Positions 1-7,842 of a DNA stretch of 64,000 nucleotides are shown in pieces. Origin of the DNA: JAFDZV01 sp035549015. GTDB lineage: Bacteria; Bacteroidota; Ignavibacteria; OLB7. The stretch lies in assembly GCA_035549015.1 (NCBI GenBank), contig DASZRW010000111.1, positions 1 through 64,000 of the forward strand, written 5' to 3'. A model generated the notes under the pieces. That model had not been told where the DNA came from and ran no database searches. It worked only from the letters and a program-made list of their open reading frames with translations. Within the stretch, counting starts at the first letter, position 1; every line of letters starts with the position of its first letter. Made by a program: the position numbers and the translations under genes.

Positions 1-112
1 CACCGCGTGGCCGTTGCCGTTCAGGGCGGCCCGGGTCCGCCCGCGCCGCTGTCTCAGCGGCTGTGCGCCCGCCATGTTCGCAATCCGGCATCGATCGTTA
101 TCATGCATCATC

Positions 113-1972
113 ATGAGCGGAATCGTTGCTCTTCTGCATACCGACGGACGTCATGTTCCGATGCGCGAGCTACATGCGATGGCGGCGGCCATCATGCATC
201 GCGGCCGTAATGGTTGCGAGGAGCTTGCACATGGAACCGCCGGCCTCGCCTGCTGCCTGACGCATGCGGAGCCGGAGGGAGCCGATACGCCGCTGCCGCG
301 CTCGCCGGCCACCGGGCGAATCGTTGCCGCGGACGTTCGTCTCGATCGGCGCACGGAACTCTGCGAGAACCTGGGCTGCCGGCACGAGATGGGCGGCCTC
401 ACCGATGGCGAGCTGGTTCTCCGGGCCTACGAGCGGTGGGGGGAGCGGTGCGTCCACTATCTGCAGGGCGATTTCGCCTTCGTGCTGTGGGATCCGGAAC
501 GTGACGGATTCTTCTGCGCACGCGATCGTGTGGGCGTCAAGCCGTTCTACTATCATCACGGCTCCGGACTCTTCGCCGCTGCATCGGAGATTCGCGCGCT
601 TCTCGTACATCCGGCCGTCACTGCGCAGCCGGACGATCTCTGGATCGGCGACTATCTCGCCGGGCTCTTCACGGAGACCGACGCAACGTTCTACAGCGAC
701 ATCCGGCGCCTGATGCCGGCGCACACGATGCGCGTTGATGCGTCGGGCCTGCAGATCGAGCGGTACGCCCGGTTCGATCCGGAGCGTGAGGTTCGCTGCG
801 CGAGCGATGCGGACTATGCGGAGGCCTTCGCCGAGCGGTTCACGCGTGCCGTTGGCGACCGCATGCGCAGCGCCCTGCCGGTTGGCGCCGCGCTCAGCGG
901 CGGGCTGGATTCATCTTCCGTAGCATGCGTTGCACGGTCCGTTCGCCAGGCGGAGGGGGGGGAGCCGCTGGCGACGTTCTCCGCGATCTTCACCGATGTG
1001 CCGCAGTCGGATGAGAGCCGCTACATCGATGCCGTGATTCGTTCCGGCGGCTTCGCGCCGAACTTCGTCCGGGGGGACCTTGGCGATCCGCTTGCGCCGG
1101 TCCTTCTGGATGCGCTGGACTATCCGTTCTTCGCACCCAATCTCTTTCTTCATGCGGAGCTCTTCGCCGCTGCGCACAATGCCGGCATCGGCGTCTGGCT
1201 GGATGGCCTGGACGGCGATACCACGGTGTCGCACGGCACGGCCCGGCTGGCCGAACTTGCCGCCTCCCTGCGCATTGCGGAGCTGTGGCACGAAAGCGGC
1301 GCCCTCGCGGACCGCCTGGGGCATGGCTCGCGGGCACGGACGCTGCGCCGCGCGGTGATCAATCCGCTGCTGCGTGCCCCGCTCAGCCGCGGCCTTGCGC
1401 GCATCGGGCGCCGGTCGCCGTTGAACGATGCGGCGATCGATCGCGCGTTTGCCGCCGGCATTCGCCTGGAGGAGCGCTATCGTGCGGTGGCGGAATTGCC
1501 TGCGCCGCGCACGTTGCGCGAGGATCACTACCGGCGGCTCACCTGGGGCATGCACTCCTTCGTGCTGGAGCTGCTGGACCAGCTCGCCGCGCATTCCGGT
1601 ATCGAGCCCCGCTACCCGTTCTACGACTGGGAGCTGATGAACTTCTGTCTGGCATTGCCGCCGGAGCAGAAGCTGCAGGACGGTTGGGGACGTATCGTGC
1701 TGCGACGTGCGATGCAGGGGGTGCTTCCGCATGAGGTGCAGTGGAGAACGGGGAAGGGGAATCCGGGCGCGAACTTCATTCGTGCGCTCCGGATGCGGCA
1801 GGGTGAGCGGTTCGACGCGATGGTGAAGCATCCCGGAGAACTGGGCCGGTATATGAACGTTCCGCGCCTGGGCGAGATGCTGACGCGATTCATCGCCGGC
1901 GGAGCCTCGGATCAGGAGACGATGACGCTCTGGCGCGCGCTCACGCTCTGGATCTGGATTGGTGGGGCCTGA
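113..1972 (+). CDS. Asparagine-synthetase-like amidotransferase, lasso-cyclase-like
   Basis: This 619-residue protein has the two-domain layout of AsnB. An N-terminal Ntn glutaminase-like domain (about 1-190, with RGDFAF-like LQGDFAFVLWD and CARDRVGVKPFYY) precedes an ATP-pyrophosphatase domain whose PP-loop reads LSGGLDSSSVACVARS. The start at 113 gives MSGIVALLHTDG, matching the family's true N-terminus; an upstream in-frame ATG at 14 adds unrelated residues. AsnB normally starts Met-Cys, and that Cys is the glutaminase nucleophile. Here it is Ser, so glutamine hydrolysis is unlikely. Such Cys-less homologues are typical of lasso-peptide isopeptide-forming cyclases (McjC type), which activate a side-chain carboxylate with ATP. 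The start codon overlaps, as ATGA, the stop of a frame entering from the left edge (3-116), suggesting translational coupling to an unseen upstream gene. No precursor peptide or B-protein is visible in the window, so an ordinary ammonia-using synthetase remains possible. Confidence 0.85.
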   Translation: MSGIVALLHTDGRHVPMRELHAMAAAIMHRGRNGCEELAHGTAGLACCLTHAEPEGADTPLPRSPATGRIVAADVRLDRRTELCENLGCRHEMGGLTDGELVLRAYERWGERCVHYLQGDFAFVLWDPERDGFFCARDRVGVKPFYYHHGSGLFAAASEIRALLVHPAVTAQPDDLWIGDYLAGLFTETDATFYSDIRRLMPAHTMRVDASGLQIERYARFDPEREVRCASDADYAEAFAERFTRAVGDRMRSALPVGAALSGGLDSSSVACVARSVRQAEGGEPLATFSAIFTDVPQSDESRYIDAVIRSGGFAPNFVRGDLGDPLAPVLLDALDYPFFAPNLFLHAELFAAAHNAGIGVWLDGLDGDTTVSHGTARLAELAASLRIAELWHESGALADRLGHGSRARTLRRAVINPLLRAPLSRGLARIGRRSPLNDAAIDRAFAAGIRLEERYRAVAELPAPRTLREDHYRRLTWGMHSFVLELLDQLAAHSGIEPRYPFYDWELMNFCLALPPEQKLQDGWGRIVLRRAMQGVLPHEVQWRTGKGNPGANFIRALRMRQGERFDAMVKHPGELGRYMNVPRLGEMLTRFIAGGASDQETMTLWRALTLWIWIGGA

Positions 1973-2054
1973 GTACTTGCGAAGAAGTATCCTGCTATGC
2001 TCTGAAGAGCACGTTGGGCCGGAGTTCTACTCAGGCCCCATTCTTCCGATGACG

Positions 2055-2077
2055 ATCGCGGAGTCACACTCCGCGAT
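2055..2077. terminator. Hairpin between convergent genes
   Basis: A perfect 10-bp stem (ATCGCGGAGT / ACTCCGCGAT) closes a 3-nt loop about 80 bases after the synthetase-like gene and before the convergent nuclease-fold gene. No U-tract follows, so its role as terminator is inferred from position only. Confidence 0.45.
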
Positions 2078-2219
2078 AACAGATCGAAGTGCTGTCAGAA
2101 ATCCATTCCCTCTGTATGTAGATGCGGAGGCCGCCGGCATACTCGTCCGAATCCACCGGCGGCCGTTGTGTCTGCACCTGCCGGAGCCTCACGGTTGTGA
2201 ATTCACCCCACGCGCATGC

Positions 2220-2756
2220 CTATTGATGCTGCCAGCACCTTCCGTTCAGATTGGTCGTCATGCGCAGGCAGCGGGTTCCCTTCCTCGTGATCGCGGAGCA
2301 TTGTACCGCGGTTGCCCGCACTGTGGAGAACGCTCCGCTGTGAGCGGCTCGTGCCAACTGCTCGGCGGCCTTGAACTCCGCCAGGTGCGAGTGCCCGACG
2401 GTGATGGCGGCCAATGCGTGGCCGGTTGAGATCATCTCCAGATTCACGAAGTGGCCGCCGAGGTAGACATAACGCCCTTCTGCCGCAGCGGTTGCGCCGC
2501 CGGCGCCCGTATCGGCAACCACAACTACGCGCTGCCCCTCGATCATTGTGGCCAGTGTTGCGCGCGCGTCGCTCGGAGAGATGGCCGACGACCGGGCTGT
2601 GGCAAGGCCCAGCAGGACAATCCTCTCGCCGGTGCTGGTCAGGAAGGTGTTGCCGGACGTGACTTTCCGTACGGTGACGGTGTCGGCGGCAAATGCGGGG
2701 AGTGCGATGATGAGCAGCGATAGTGCTGCCAGGAACGTGTGCTGGATGCGTTGCAT
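2220..2756 (-). CDS. Secreted SNase-fold protein with C-terminal Cys/His motif
   Basis: The 178-residue product starts at 2756, preceded by AGGA (CAGGACACC then ATG), and begins with a signal peptide (about 1-22, LLIIALPAFA cleavage region). Residues 24-140 follow the thermonuclease (TNase/SNase) fold pattern: VRKVTSGNTFL, GERIVLLGLATARS, GRYVYLGGHFVNLEMISTG. In active nucleases the loop after the first Arg reads like GIDTPE and supplies acidic catalytic residues; here it is GLATARS, so catalysis is doubtful. The C-terminus carries C-x9-C-x10-C-x2-H ending CWQH, a small motif often fused to SNase-like or hypothetical proteins in this phylum and probably metal-binding. It is monocistronic and convergent with the synthetase-like gene. 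An alternative start at 2867 only adds unconserved sequence. Confidence 0.75.
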   Translation of the reverse strand: MQRIQHTFLAALSLLIIALPAFAADTVTVRKVTSGNTFLTSTGERIVLLGLATARSSAISPSDARATLATMIEGQRVVVVADTGAGGATAAAEGRYVYLGGHFVNLEMISTGHALAAITVGHSHLAEFKAAEQLARAAHSGAFSTVRATAVQCSAITRKGTRCLRMTTNLNGRCWQHQ

Positions 2757-2987
2757 GGTGTCCTGAATACAAATAGATGAGTTGAAGGGGGACGGTGCAA
2801 ACACAGTGATTGCCGTCTGCGGTTCAATGCGTGCCTGCACTGCAATGGCAGGGGCAGTCTGTATCACCCGGATGCCGGTAGCGGGCGGATGAGGGATGCC
2901 CGCCGCAGATGCCTGGCGCTCTCTGCAGCAGGCCGCATCGCGAGGAAGGTGCTGTTGGATTGTTCCTTTCGGAGTGGTTGGGCTACG

Positions 2988-3521
2988 TCATTGCGACACT
3001 GCCACGCCTCGTCGGGAACGCATCGCTGCGCCAAGGCTCGCCATCTCCTCCGGGCTCAATACCGTGCGGGCGTGCGGGAAGACGGTTCCGTTCTCGCGTG
3101 CGATGTGATCGCGATAGAAGCGCACCAGTTCCAGGGTTCGCTCGGCCAGCCGTTCCAGGCGCTCCGGGGCGGCATCTCCGGACTCCATTGCATGGTTGAA
3201 CTCCGTTTCGATGAACGCCTCGGTCTCCTGGCTCCAGGAGTGATCCAGATGAAGCTGCTCCAGATCGGGAACGCCGTGCCGGCGGAGCATGGGGAAGAGA
3301 TCGTGCTCCTCGTCCAGCGTATGATTCCGGACGCTGTGTTCGATGAAGGCAAGCACTTCGCGCCATATCCCGGCTCCCTCGCGAAGCCCCGCCATCCCGT
3401 GCTCGCGAACGTTTGCGGCCAGCGCCTCCAGCGTGGCCATGCGCTTCATGATATTCTCGTGGCAGATCTCGAGCGCGTCGATCGGCTCGTCGAAGTTCGG
3501 AACGCGTGCTGCAAGTTGCAT
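2988..3521 (-). CDS. Hemerythrin-like (HHE) domain protein
   Basis: This 177-residue cytoplasmic protein matches the hemerythrin HHE cation-binding four-helix bundle. Candidate iron ligands are seen in order: H in ALEICHENIMKRM, H in FIEHSVRNHTLDEEHDLFP (the His-x3-Glu-type helix), H in LHLDHSW, and FYRDHIARENGTVFPHAR near the C-terminus. The family binds a di-iron centre and is linked to oxygen or NO sensing and to repair of iron centres. The start at 3521 is chosen because GGTGAGA lies just upstream; an in-frame ATG at 3563 has no ribosome site. It is transcribed away from the tRNA/ribosomal-protein cluster, with the shared divergent region at 3522-3688. Its specific role cannot be told from context. 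Confidence 0.85.
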   Translation of the reverse strand: MQLAARVPNFDEPIDALEICHENIMKRMATLEALAANVREHGMAGLREGAGIWREVLAFIEHSVRNHTLDEEHDLFPMLRRHGVPDLEQLHLDHSWSQETEAFIETEFNHAMESGDAAPERLERLAERTLELVRFYRDHIARENGTVFPHARTVLSPEEMASLGAAMRSRRGVAVSQ

Positions 3522-3618
3522 AGTGATCTCACCGCTTGGGTTGGAGTTGGGACGCAGTTGCATGATAGGGAGGGGGAGGCTGGAAACCGGATTGCCGATT
3601 GTGAAAAATTATAGTCCC

Positions 3619-3649
3619 TTTGCACGAATTGAGCGATCGCGTATATTTG
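3619..3649 (+). promoter_or_regulatory. Bacteroidota-type promoter for the tRNA cluster
   Basis: TTTG at 3619-3622 and TATATTTG at 3642-3649 are separated by exactly 19 bases, fitting the known Bacteroidota -33/-7 consensus (TTTG and TAnnTTTG). Transcription would start near 3656, about 33 bases before tRNA-Tyr. The match is to a published consensus; activity is inferred. Confidence 0.6.
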
Positions 3650-3688
3650 CAAGCTCTTCGTTGAGGTACCCCCTGAAACGAAGGCCAT

Positions 3689-3771
<83 letters not shown>

Positions 3772-4044
3772 CCCCAGCCGCAGCTCTGCGGTTCAGGAGG
3801 AAGCTCTTTCTCATAGTCGATCGTTCAGACAGAGCCACGTTACGTCGTCCGGAATATTATCGGGCGCTACCGCTCAGCATCGCACCGCCGGTGATGATGC
3901 ACGCGATACACTTACCGCGGGAGTAGCTCTTCGGATGGTGCCTTCACAGGCCTGGCGCATGGTATTGCCATCTGCTTCAGAGGCCTGGTGCTATCCGTGC
4001 CTACTCACCGCACCCGAAGACGTTCCGCACATTTCACGTTCCAG

Positions 4045-4120
4045 GCTCACGTAGCTCAGTTGGTAGAGCACATCCTTGGTAAGGATGAGGTCACCGGTTC
4101 AATCCCGGTCGTGAGCTCCA
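4045..4120 (+). tRNA. tRNA-Thr (GGT)
   Basis: Acceptor strands GCTCACG and CGTGAGC pair. The anticodon GGT is at 4078-4080 in loop TTGGTAA, and the T-arm GGTTCAATCC is intact. The 3' CCA appears to be encoded (4118-4120). The 273-base spacer from tRNA-Tyr shows no gene. Confidence 0.96.
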
Positions 4121-4203
4121 TTGCCGTCAGGCCCGGTTTCCGGGTTGGCGGTGATAGCCGGTGGCTGGCTTCCGGCCTTCTGGTTGTCCAGAGAATCTCT
4201 GCC

Positions 4204-4276
4204 GCGGGAGTAACTCAGTTGGTAGAGTCACAGCCTTCCAAGCTGTTGGTCGCGGGTTCGAGTCCCGTCTCCCGCT
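4204..4276 (+). tRNA. tRNA-Gly (TCC)
   Basis: Acceptor GCGGGAG pairs with CTCCCGC at 4269-4275. The anticodon TCC is at 4237-4239, with the T-arm GGTTCGAGTCC. CCA is not encoded. The Tyr-Thr-Gly order matches the classic cluster ahead of tuf, but no tuf gene follows here. Confidence 0.96.
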
Positions 4277-4370
4277 CACGTTCGATTGTAGCCCGATACG
4301 ATCCCGGCTGTGGAGTCTCCCACCGGGATCGTTGAATTCAATCACTCAAAGAATAATAGAAGAGAAGGTC

Positions 4371-4520
4371 ATGCGCGACATTATCACACTCGAGTGCACG
4401 GAGTGCAAGCGTCGCAACTATACGGCGACCAAGAACAAGAAGAAGCAGTCAGGTCGCGTGGAGTACCTGAAGTTCTGCAAGTGGGACAACAAGCGTACCG
4501 TCCACAAGGAAACGAAGTAG
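4371..4520 (+). CDS. rpmG: 50S ribosomal protein L33
   Basis: The 49-residue protein is recognised by the L33 signature MRDIITLECTECKRRNY, then TKNKKKQSGRVEYLKFC, ending RTVHKETK. AGAAGG lies just before the ATG. L33 is a small 50S subunit protein near the E site. In the zinc-binding form there are two CxxC pairs; here the first (CTEC) is intact but the second is reduced to a single Cys (FCKWD), so a tetrahedral four-Cys zinc site cannot form in the usual way. It lies between tRNA-Gly and tRNA-Trp and is probably co-transcribed with them and with secE-nusG. Confidence 0.95.
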   Translation: MRDIITLECTECKRRNYTATKNKKKQSGRVEYLKFCKWDNKRTVHKETK

Positions 4521-4522
4521 GT

Positions 4523-4587
4523 GATGAGTGATGAGTGATGAAGAAACGGCCAGCGTCGCCAGGTCTTCACTCATAACCCATCACTTC
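4523..4587. repeat. Heptamer (GTGATGA) intergenic inverted repeat
   Basis: Three tandem GTGATGA heptamers follow the rpmG stop, and after about 20 bases comes the near-inverse CACTCATAACCCATCAC. The two arms can form an imperfect stem. Related heptamers (consensus about GTKATGR) recur near 7010-7097 and 58324-58436, so this looks like a dispersed short-repeat family of this genome. Confidence 0.6.
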
Positions 4588-4593
4588 AGACAT

Positions 4594-4650
4594 ACGGGCG
4601 TAGCTCAATTGGCAGAGCGCCCCGATCGGAAGGATCGGGGAGGTAGCGCG
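4594..4650 (+). pseudogene. Truncated duplicate of the tRNA-Trp 5' half
   Basis: About 32 bases (4588-4619), covering the 5' flank, acceptor strand and D-arm, are identical to 4670-4701 of tRNA-Trp. Downstream the copy has a CCCCGATC / GATCGGGG hairpin with no U at the position-33 equivalent, and no T-arm or matching acceptor 3' strand. It cannot fold as a tRNA, so it is a partial duplication remnant. Confidence 0.7.
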
Positions 4651-4675
4651 CTCATGATTGACAACACAGAGACAT

Positions 4676-4748
4676 ACGGGCGTAGCTCAATTGGCAGAGC
4701 GACGGTCTCCAAAACCGTAGGTTGCGGGTTCGATTCCTGCCGCCCGTG
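4676..4748 (+). tRNA. tRNA-Trp (CCA)
   Basis: Acceptor ACGGGCG pairs with CGCCCGT at 4741-4747. The anticodon CCA is at 4709-4711 in loop CTCCAAA, with the T-arm GGGTTCGATTCCTG. It lies directly upstream of secE, as in many bacteria. The 3' CCA is not encoded. Confidence 0.97.
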
Positions 4749-4853
4749 CGAAGAACAATGAATGCTCTGAGGGGCAGAGCGCTCCGGTAGCCATCGGAGA
4801 TCCTGTATCGCGTATGCGTTCCGATCGAACGCAGTTTATTCTCGGCGAGGCAT

Positions 4854-5036
4854 ATGAATCAGAATATCGGCGGTTTCGTGCGTGATGTCGGGAACGAAAT
4901 GAAGAAGGTTTCCTGGCCGAAGAAGGAGCAGTTGTGGGAGTCCACGATCGTCACGATCGTCGTCTGTCTCATCATCGCAATCTTCGTCTACGCGATCGAT
5001 CTCATCTTCACCGGCCTCTTCGGTCTGGTATTCTAG
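4854..5036 (+). CDS. secE: Preprotein translocase subunit SecE
   Basis: This is a 60-residue single-span SecE of the short bacterial type. The cytosolic amphipathic segment holds the family motif GNEMKKVSWPKKEQLWE (about 12-30) and is followed by one transmembrane helix (about 31-57). SecE clamps SecY in the inner-membrane SecYEG channel. GAGG sits five bases before the ATG. Position between tRNA-Trp and nusG is the classic secE-nusG arrangement, 59 bases ahead of nusG. Confidence 0.96.
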   Translation: MNQNIGGFVRDVGNEMKKVSWPKKEQLWESTIVTIVVCLIIAIFVYAIDLIFTGLFGLVF

Positions 5037-5095
5037 AAGTTGTCCCTCCTCCAAACGTTGCCGTCGATGGTGCGCAGTAACCCGGGTGAATGAGC

Positions 5096-5650
5096 ATGTC
5101 AACAAGCGAGAATACAATCCAGAAGCGCTGGTACGCCATCCGTACCTACTCGGGACATGAGGCTCGCGTCAAGCAGCTTCTCGAGAGCGAGGTGGCGCGT
5201 CTGCAGCTGACGGAATACGTTCCGACCGTTCTGATCCCGCTCGAGAAGGTCTACGAGGTGCGTGATGGTAAGAAGCGTACCCGCCAGAAGAACTTCCTTC
5301 CGGGGTACGTTCTGGTGGAGGCCGTGCTCAACAAGCGCGTGAAGGATCTGATTCAGAATACGCCGTCGGTGATCAACTTCGTCGGCACGAAGACGGAGCC
5401 GGCTCCGCTTCAGCCGGACGAGATCAGCAGGATTCTCGATCGCATCGAGGAACGGAAGCACGTCGAGACGATCGTCGAGTCGTTCCGTGAGGGCGATCCG
5501 GTGAAGGTGATCGACGGCCCGTTCAACAACTTCTCCGGCTTTGTCCGCGAAGTGAACATGAGCAAGCAGAAGCTGAAGGTGGAGGTCTCCATCTTCGGTC
5601 GCAAGACGCCGGTGGAACTCGACTTCTCACAGGTGGAGATAGAACGATAG
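5096..5650 (+). CDS. nusG: Transcription termination/antitermination factor NusG
   Basis: The 184-residue protein has an N-terminal NGN domain (KRWYAIRTYSGHEARVKQLL, then NFLPGYVLVE) that binds the RNA polymerase clamp, and a C-terminal KOW domain (EGDPVKVIDGPFNNFSGFV) that contacts Rho or ribosomal S10. NusG couples transcription with translation and modulates pausing. The start at 5096 is preferred over the ATG at 5090 because GGGTGA (5084-5089) lies six bases before 5096 but touches 5090. It is in operon with secE upstream and rplK downstream. Length is normal. Confidence 0.97.
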   Translation: MSTSENTIQKRWYAIRTYSGHEARVKQLLESEVARLQLTEYVPTVLIPLEKVYEVRDGKKRTRQKNFLPGYVLVEAVLNKRVKDLIQNTPSVINFVGTKTEPAPLQPDEISRILDRIEERKHVETIVESFREGDPVKVIDGPFNNFSGFVREVNMSKQKLKVEVSIFGRKTPVELDFSQVEIER

Positions 5651-5730
5651 GGCGTGAGCCGGCAATCGGCTCCTGATGCCCGCGAAGAACGATACGTCGC
5701 AAAGAGAACGTAACAGCTCCAGTATATACC

Positions 5731-6156
5731 ATGGCTAAAAAACTCCTCGGCACCTTCAAGCTTCAGATCTCGGCAGGCCAGGCCACGATGGCTCCTCCTG
5801 TCGGCCCGGCCTTCGGCCAGCGCGGCCTCAACGGCATGGAGTTCGTGAAGCAGTTCAACGCGAAGACTCAGAAGGACGGCGGCATCCTTACGCCGGTGCT
5901 GGTGAGTTTCTTCTCGGACAAGACCTTCACGTTCGTTGTGAAGAGCCCGCCCGCTGCGGTGCTCATCATCAAGGCGATCGCCATTCCGAAGGGCTCCGCC
6001 GAGCCGAACCGCAACAAGGTGGGAACGGTGAGCCGCGCTCAGCTGGAGGAGATCGCCAAGGTGAAGATGGGCGATCTCAATTGCGATACGATGGAGAGCG
6101 CCATCTCGATGCTCGCCGGCACGGCCCGCTCCATGGGCGTTACGGTTGAGGGATAA
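5731..6156 (+). CDS. rplK: 50S ribosomal protein L11
   Basis: At 141 residues this is full-length L11, with the N-terminal GTFKLQISAGQATMAPPVGP and the C-terminal rRNA-binding domain ending TARSMGVTVEG. L11 binds the GTPase-associated centre of 23S rRNA and is needed for RelA stimulation and factor binding. No Shine-Dalgarno sequence is visible before the ATG (the upstream bases are GTATATACC), unlike rplL or rpoB. It is in the nusG-rplK-rplA order conserved across bacteria. Confidence 0.98.
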   Translation: MAKKLLGTFKLQISAGQATMAPPVGPAFGQRGLNGMEFVKQFNAKTQKDGGILTPVLVSFFSDKTFTFVVKSPPAAVLIIKAIAIPKGSAEPNRNKVGTVSRAQLEEIAKVKMGDLNCDTMESAISMLAGTARSMGVTVEG

Positions 6157-6296
6157 CACTTCCGGCGGCAGCCCGGCCGATCGTCTCGATAACAGGAACG
6201 CAGAACAAGAACTTTGGCAGAAGAAGTGGTGGGGATCGGTGCCGGCATCATCATGCGCCCGGCTCTCTTCCATTTCATATCTCATATCTCAGAACT

Positions 6297-7007
6297 ATGG
6301 CACAGCGTAGCAAGCGGTACACGAGCCTGACCAAGAAGGTCGACAGCACGAAGCAGTATACGCTTCCCGATGCGGTCCAGCTCGTCAAGGAGAATGCGAC
6401 GGCGAAGTTCGACGAGTCCGTCGATATTGCCATCCGTCTCGGTGTGGACCCACGTAAGGCCGACCAGCTCGTGCGTGGCACGGTGTCGTTGCCGCACGGC
6501 ATCGGCAAGACGGTGCGCGTGCTTGTTGTCACCCGCGACGCCAAGCAGGCCGAAGCCCGCGAGGCCGGCGCCGATCACGTGGGCTTCGAGGATATCCTCG
6601 AGAAGATAAAGGGAGGCTGGACCGACGTGGACGTCGTGATCGCCACTCCCGATGTGATGGGGGAGCTCGGCAAGCTGGGGAAGATTCTCGGACCCCGCGG
6701 CCTCATGCCGAACCCGAAGTCCGGCACGGTGACCATGGATGTCGCCACCGCCGTTCGCGAGGTGAAGGCCGGCAAGATCGAGTACCGTGTGGACCGCTCC
6801 GGCATCGTTCATGCATCGATCGGCAAGGCCTCGTTCCCGGCCGACAAGCTGATCGACAACATCCACATGTTCATGGGAAGCGTGATGCGCAACAAGCCGC
6901 AGTCCTCCAAGGGGAAGTACGTGCGCGGCATCACGATCAGCTCCACCATGGGTCCCGGCGTTCCGATCGTGGAAGCCGTCATGACCCAGGGTGCCGAGAA
7001 ACACTGA
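6297..7007 (+). CDS. rplA: 50S ribosomal protein L1
   Basis: This 236-residue L1 shows the core motif GKILGPRGLMPNPKSGTV and the C-terminal STMGPGVPI. L1 forms the mobile L1 stalk guiding E-site tRNA release and, in many bacteria, represses its own rplK-rplA mRNA. The 140-base rplK-rplA spacer is unusually long, contains a short CATATCTCATATCTCA repeat, and offers no Shine-Dalgarno sequence before the ATG, so initiation may be leaderless-like or rely on low structure. Confidence 0.98.
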   Translation: MAQRSKRYTSLTKKVDSTKQYTLPDAVQLVKENATAKFDESVDIAIRLGVDPRKADQLVRGTVSLPHGIGKTVRVLVVTRDAKQAEAREAGADHVGFEDILEKIKGGWTDVDVVIATPDVMGELGKLGKILGPRGLMPNPKSGTVTMDVATAVREVKAGKIEYRVDRSGIVHASIGKASFPADKLIDNIHMFMGSVMRNKPQSSKGKYVRGITISSTMGPGVPIVEAVMTQGAEKH

Positions 7008-7009
7008 GA

Positions 7010-7097
7010 GAGTTATGGGTGATGGGGTACGCATTTTTGAAATGCGGGCGCGATTATCCGCGCAACCCATGACTCGCAGCACCCATGACTCATAACC
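7010..7097. repeat. Heptamer-based inverted repeat in the rplA-rplJ spacer
   Basis: The left arm GAGTTATGGGTGATGG and right arm CACCCATGACTCATAAC are near inverse copies. Between them lie a perfect GCATTT-TTG-AAATGC hairpin and the palindrome-like GCGCGATTATCCGCGC. The arms are built from the same GTKATGR heptamers as the element at 4523. The rest of the spacer (7098-7269) is the position of a possible L10 autoregulatory leader, but no clear leader fold could be assigned. Confidence 0.55.
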
Positions 7098-7269
7098 GAA
7101 AGCTTACGCACTCGCCTCGGCTGCGCTCCTGCTTCACATGTGCAGCCGACTATCGGCACCGGAAATTCGTTATCGCGTTCGGCGACGTCCCTCGTCTGTT
7201 CGGGGGAGCTTCAACGTCAACCAAGCCGGATCGAGCGGGTGAGCGGTGTAGGATAGGACACGATTATCC

Positions 7270-7839
7270 ATGGATCTGAAGAGATCCTATCTCTCCAAGA
7301 ACATGACCAAAGCCAAGAAGGAAGAAGTGGTTGCAGATGTCGCCGAGCTCCTCGACGGAGCCTCCGGCGTCTATTCGATCGACTTCACTGGACTGACCGT
7401 TGCCAATGCGATCCGGCTTCGCCGTGAGTTCAAGCAGGCGGGTGTTGCCTACAAGGTTGCCAAGAATACGCTGATCAAGCGTGCCCTCGAACAGGTGGGC
7501 GGCTATGATCACGTGCTGGACCGTTTCGTTGGCCAGACCGGCATCGCAATCGGCTACGATGATCCGGCCGCTCCGGCTCGCGTGCTGAACACGTTCATCG
7601 ATCCGAAGGTCGACATCCCGAAGCTCAACTTCGTGCTGATCGAGAAGGAATTGATGGAAGGATCGAGACTCAAGGAGATTGCCGCGATGCCGTCGCGCAA
7701 GGAGATCCTTGGCTCGATCGTCGGCGCGTTGAATGCTCCTGCTTCGGGCATCGTTGGCGCAATCAACGCCGTGATGCGCGACCTCGCCTCGGTGATCGAG
7801 GAAGTTGCCAAGCAGAAGAGCGGCGCCGCCGCCGCCTGA
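7270..7839 (+). CDS. rplJ: 50S ribosomal protein L10
   Basis: The 189-residue L10 has the N-terminal rRNA-binding domain (KKEEVVADVAELL, SIDFTGLTVA, VAYKVAKNTLIKRALE) and a C-terminal helical tail that carries L12 dimers. It is somewhat longer than the E. coli protein. The ATG at 7270 is taken as start; the ATG at 7303 would remove residues before the conserved helix and is less likely. An AGGATAGGA sequence lies about 13-20 bases upstream. It forms an operon with rplL, 171 bases away. Confidence 0.96.
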   Translation: MDLKRSYLSKNMTKAKKEEVVADVAELLDGASGVYSIDFTGLTVANAIRLRREFKQAGVAYKVAKNTLIKRALEQVGGYDHVLDRFVGQTGIAIGYDDPAAPARVLNTFIDPKVDIPKLNFVLIEKELMEGSRLKEIAAMPSRKEILGSIVGALNAPASGIVGAINAVMRDLASVIEEVAKQKSGAAAA

Positions 7840-7842
7840 GCA

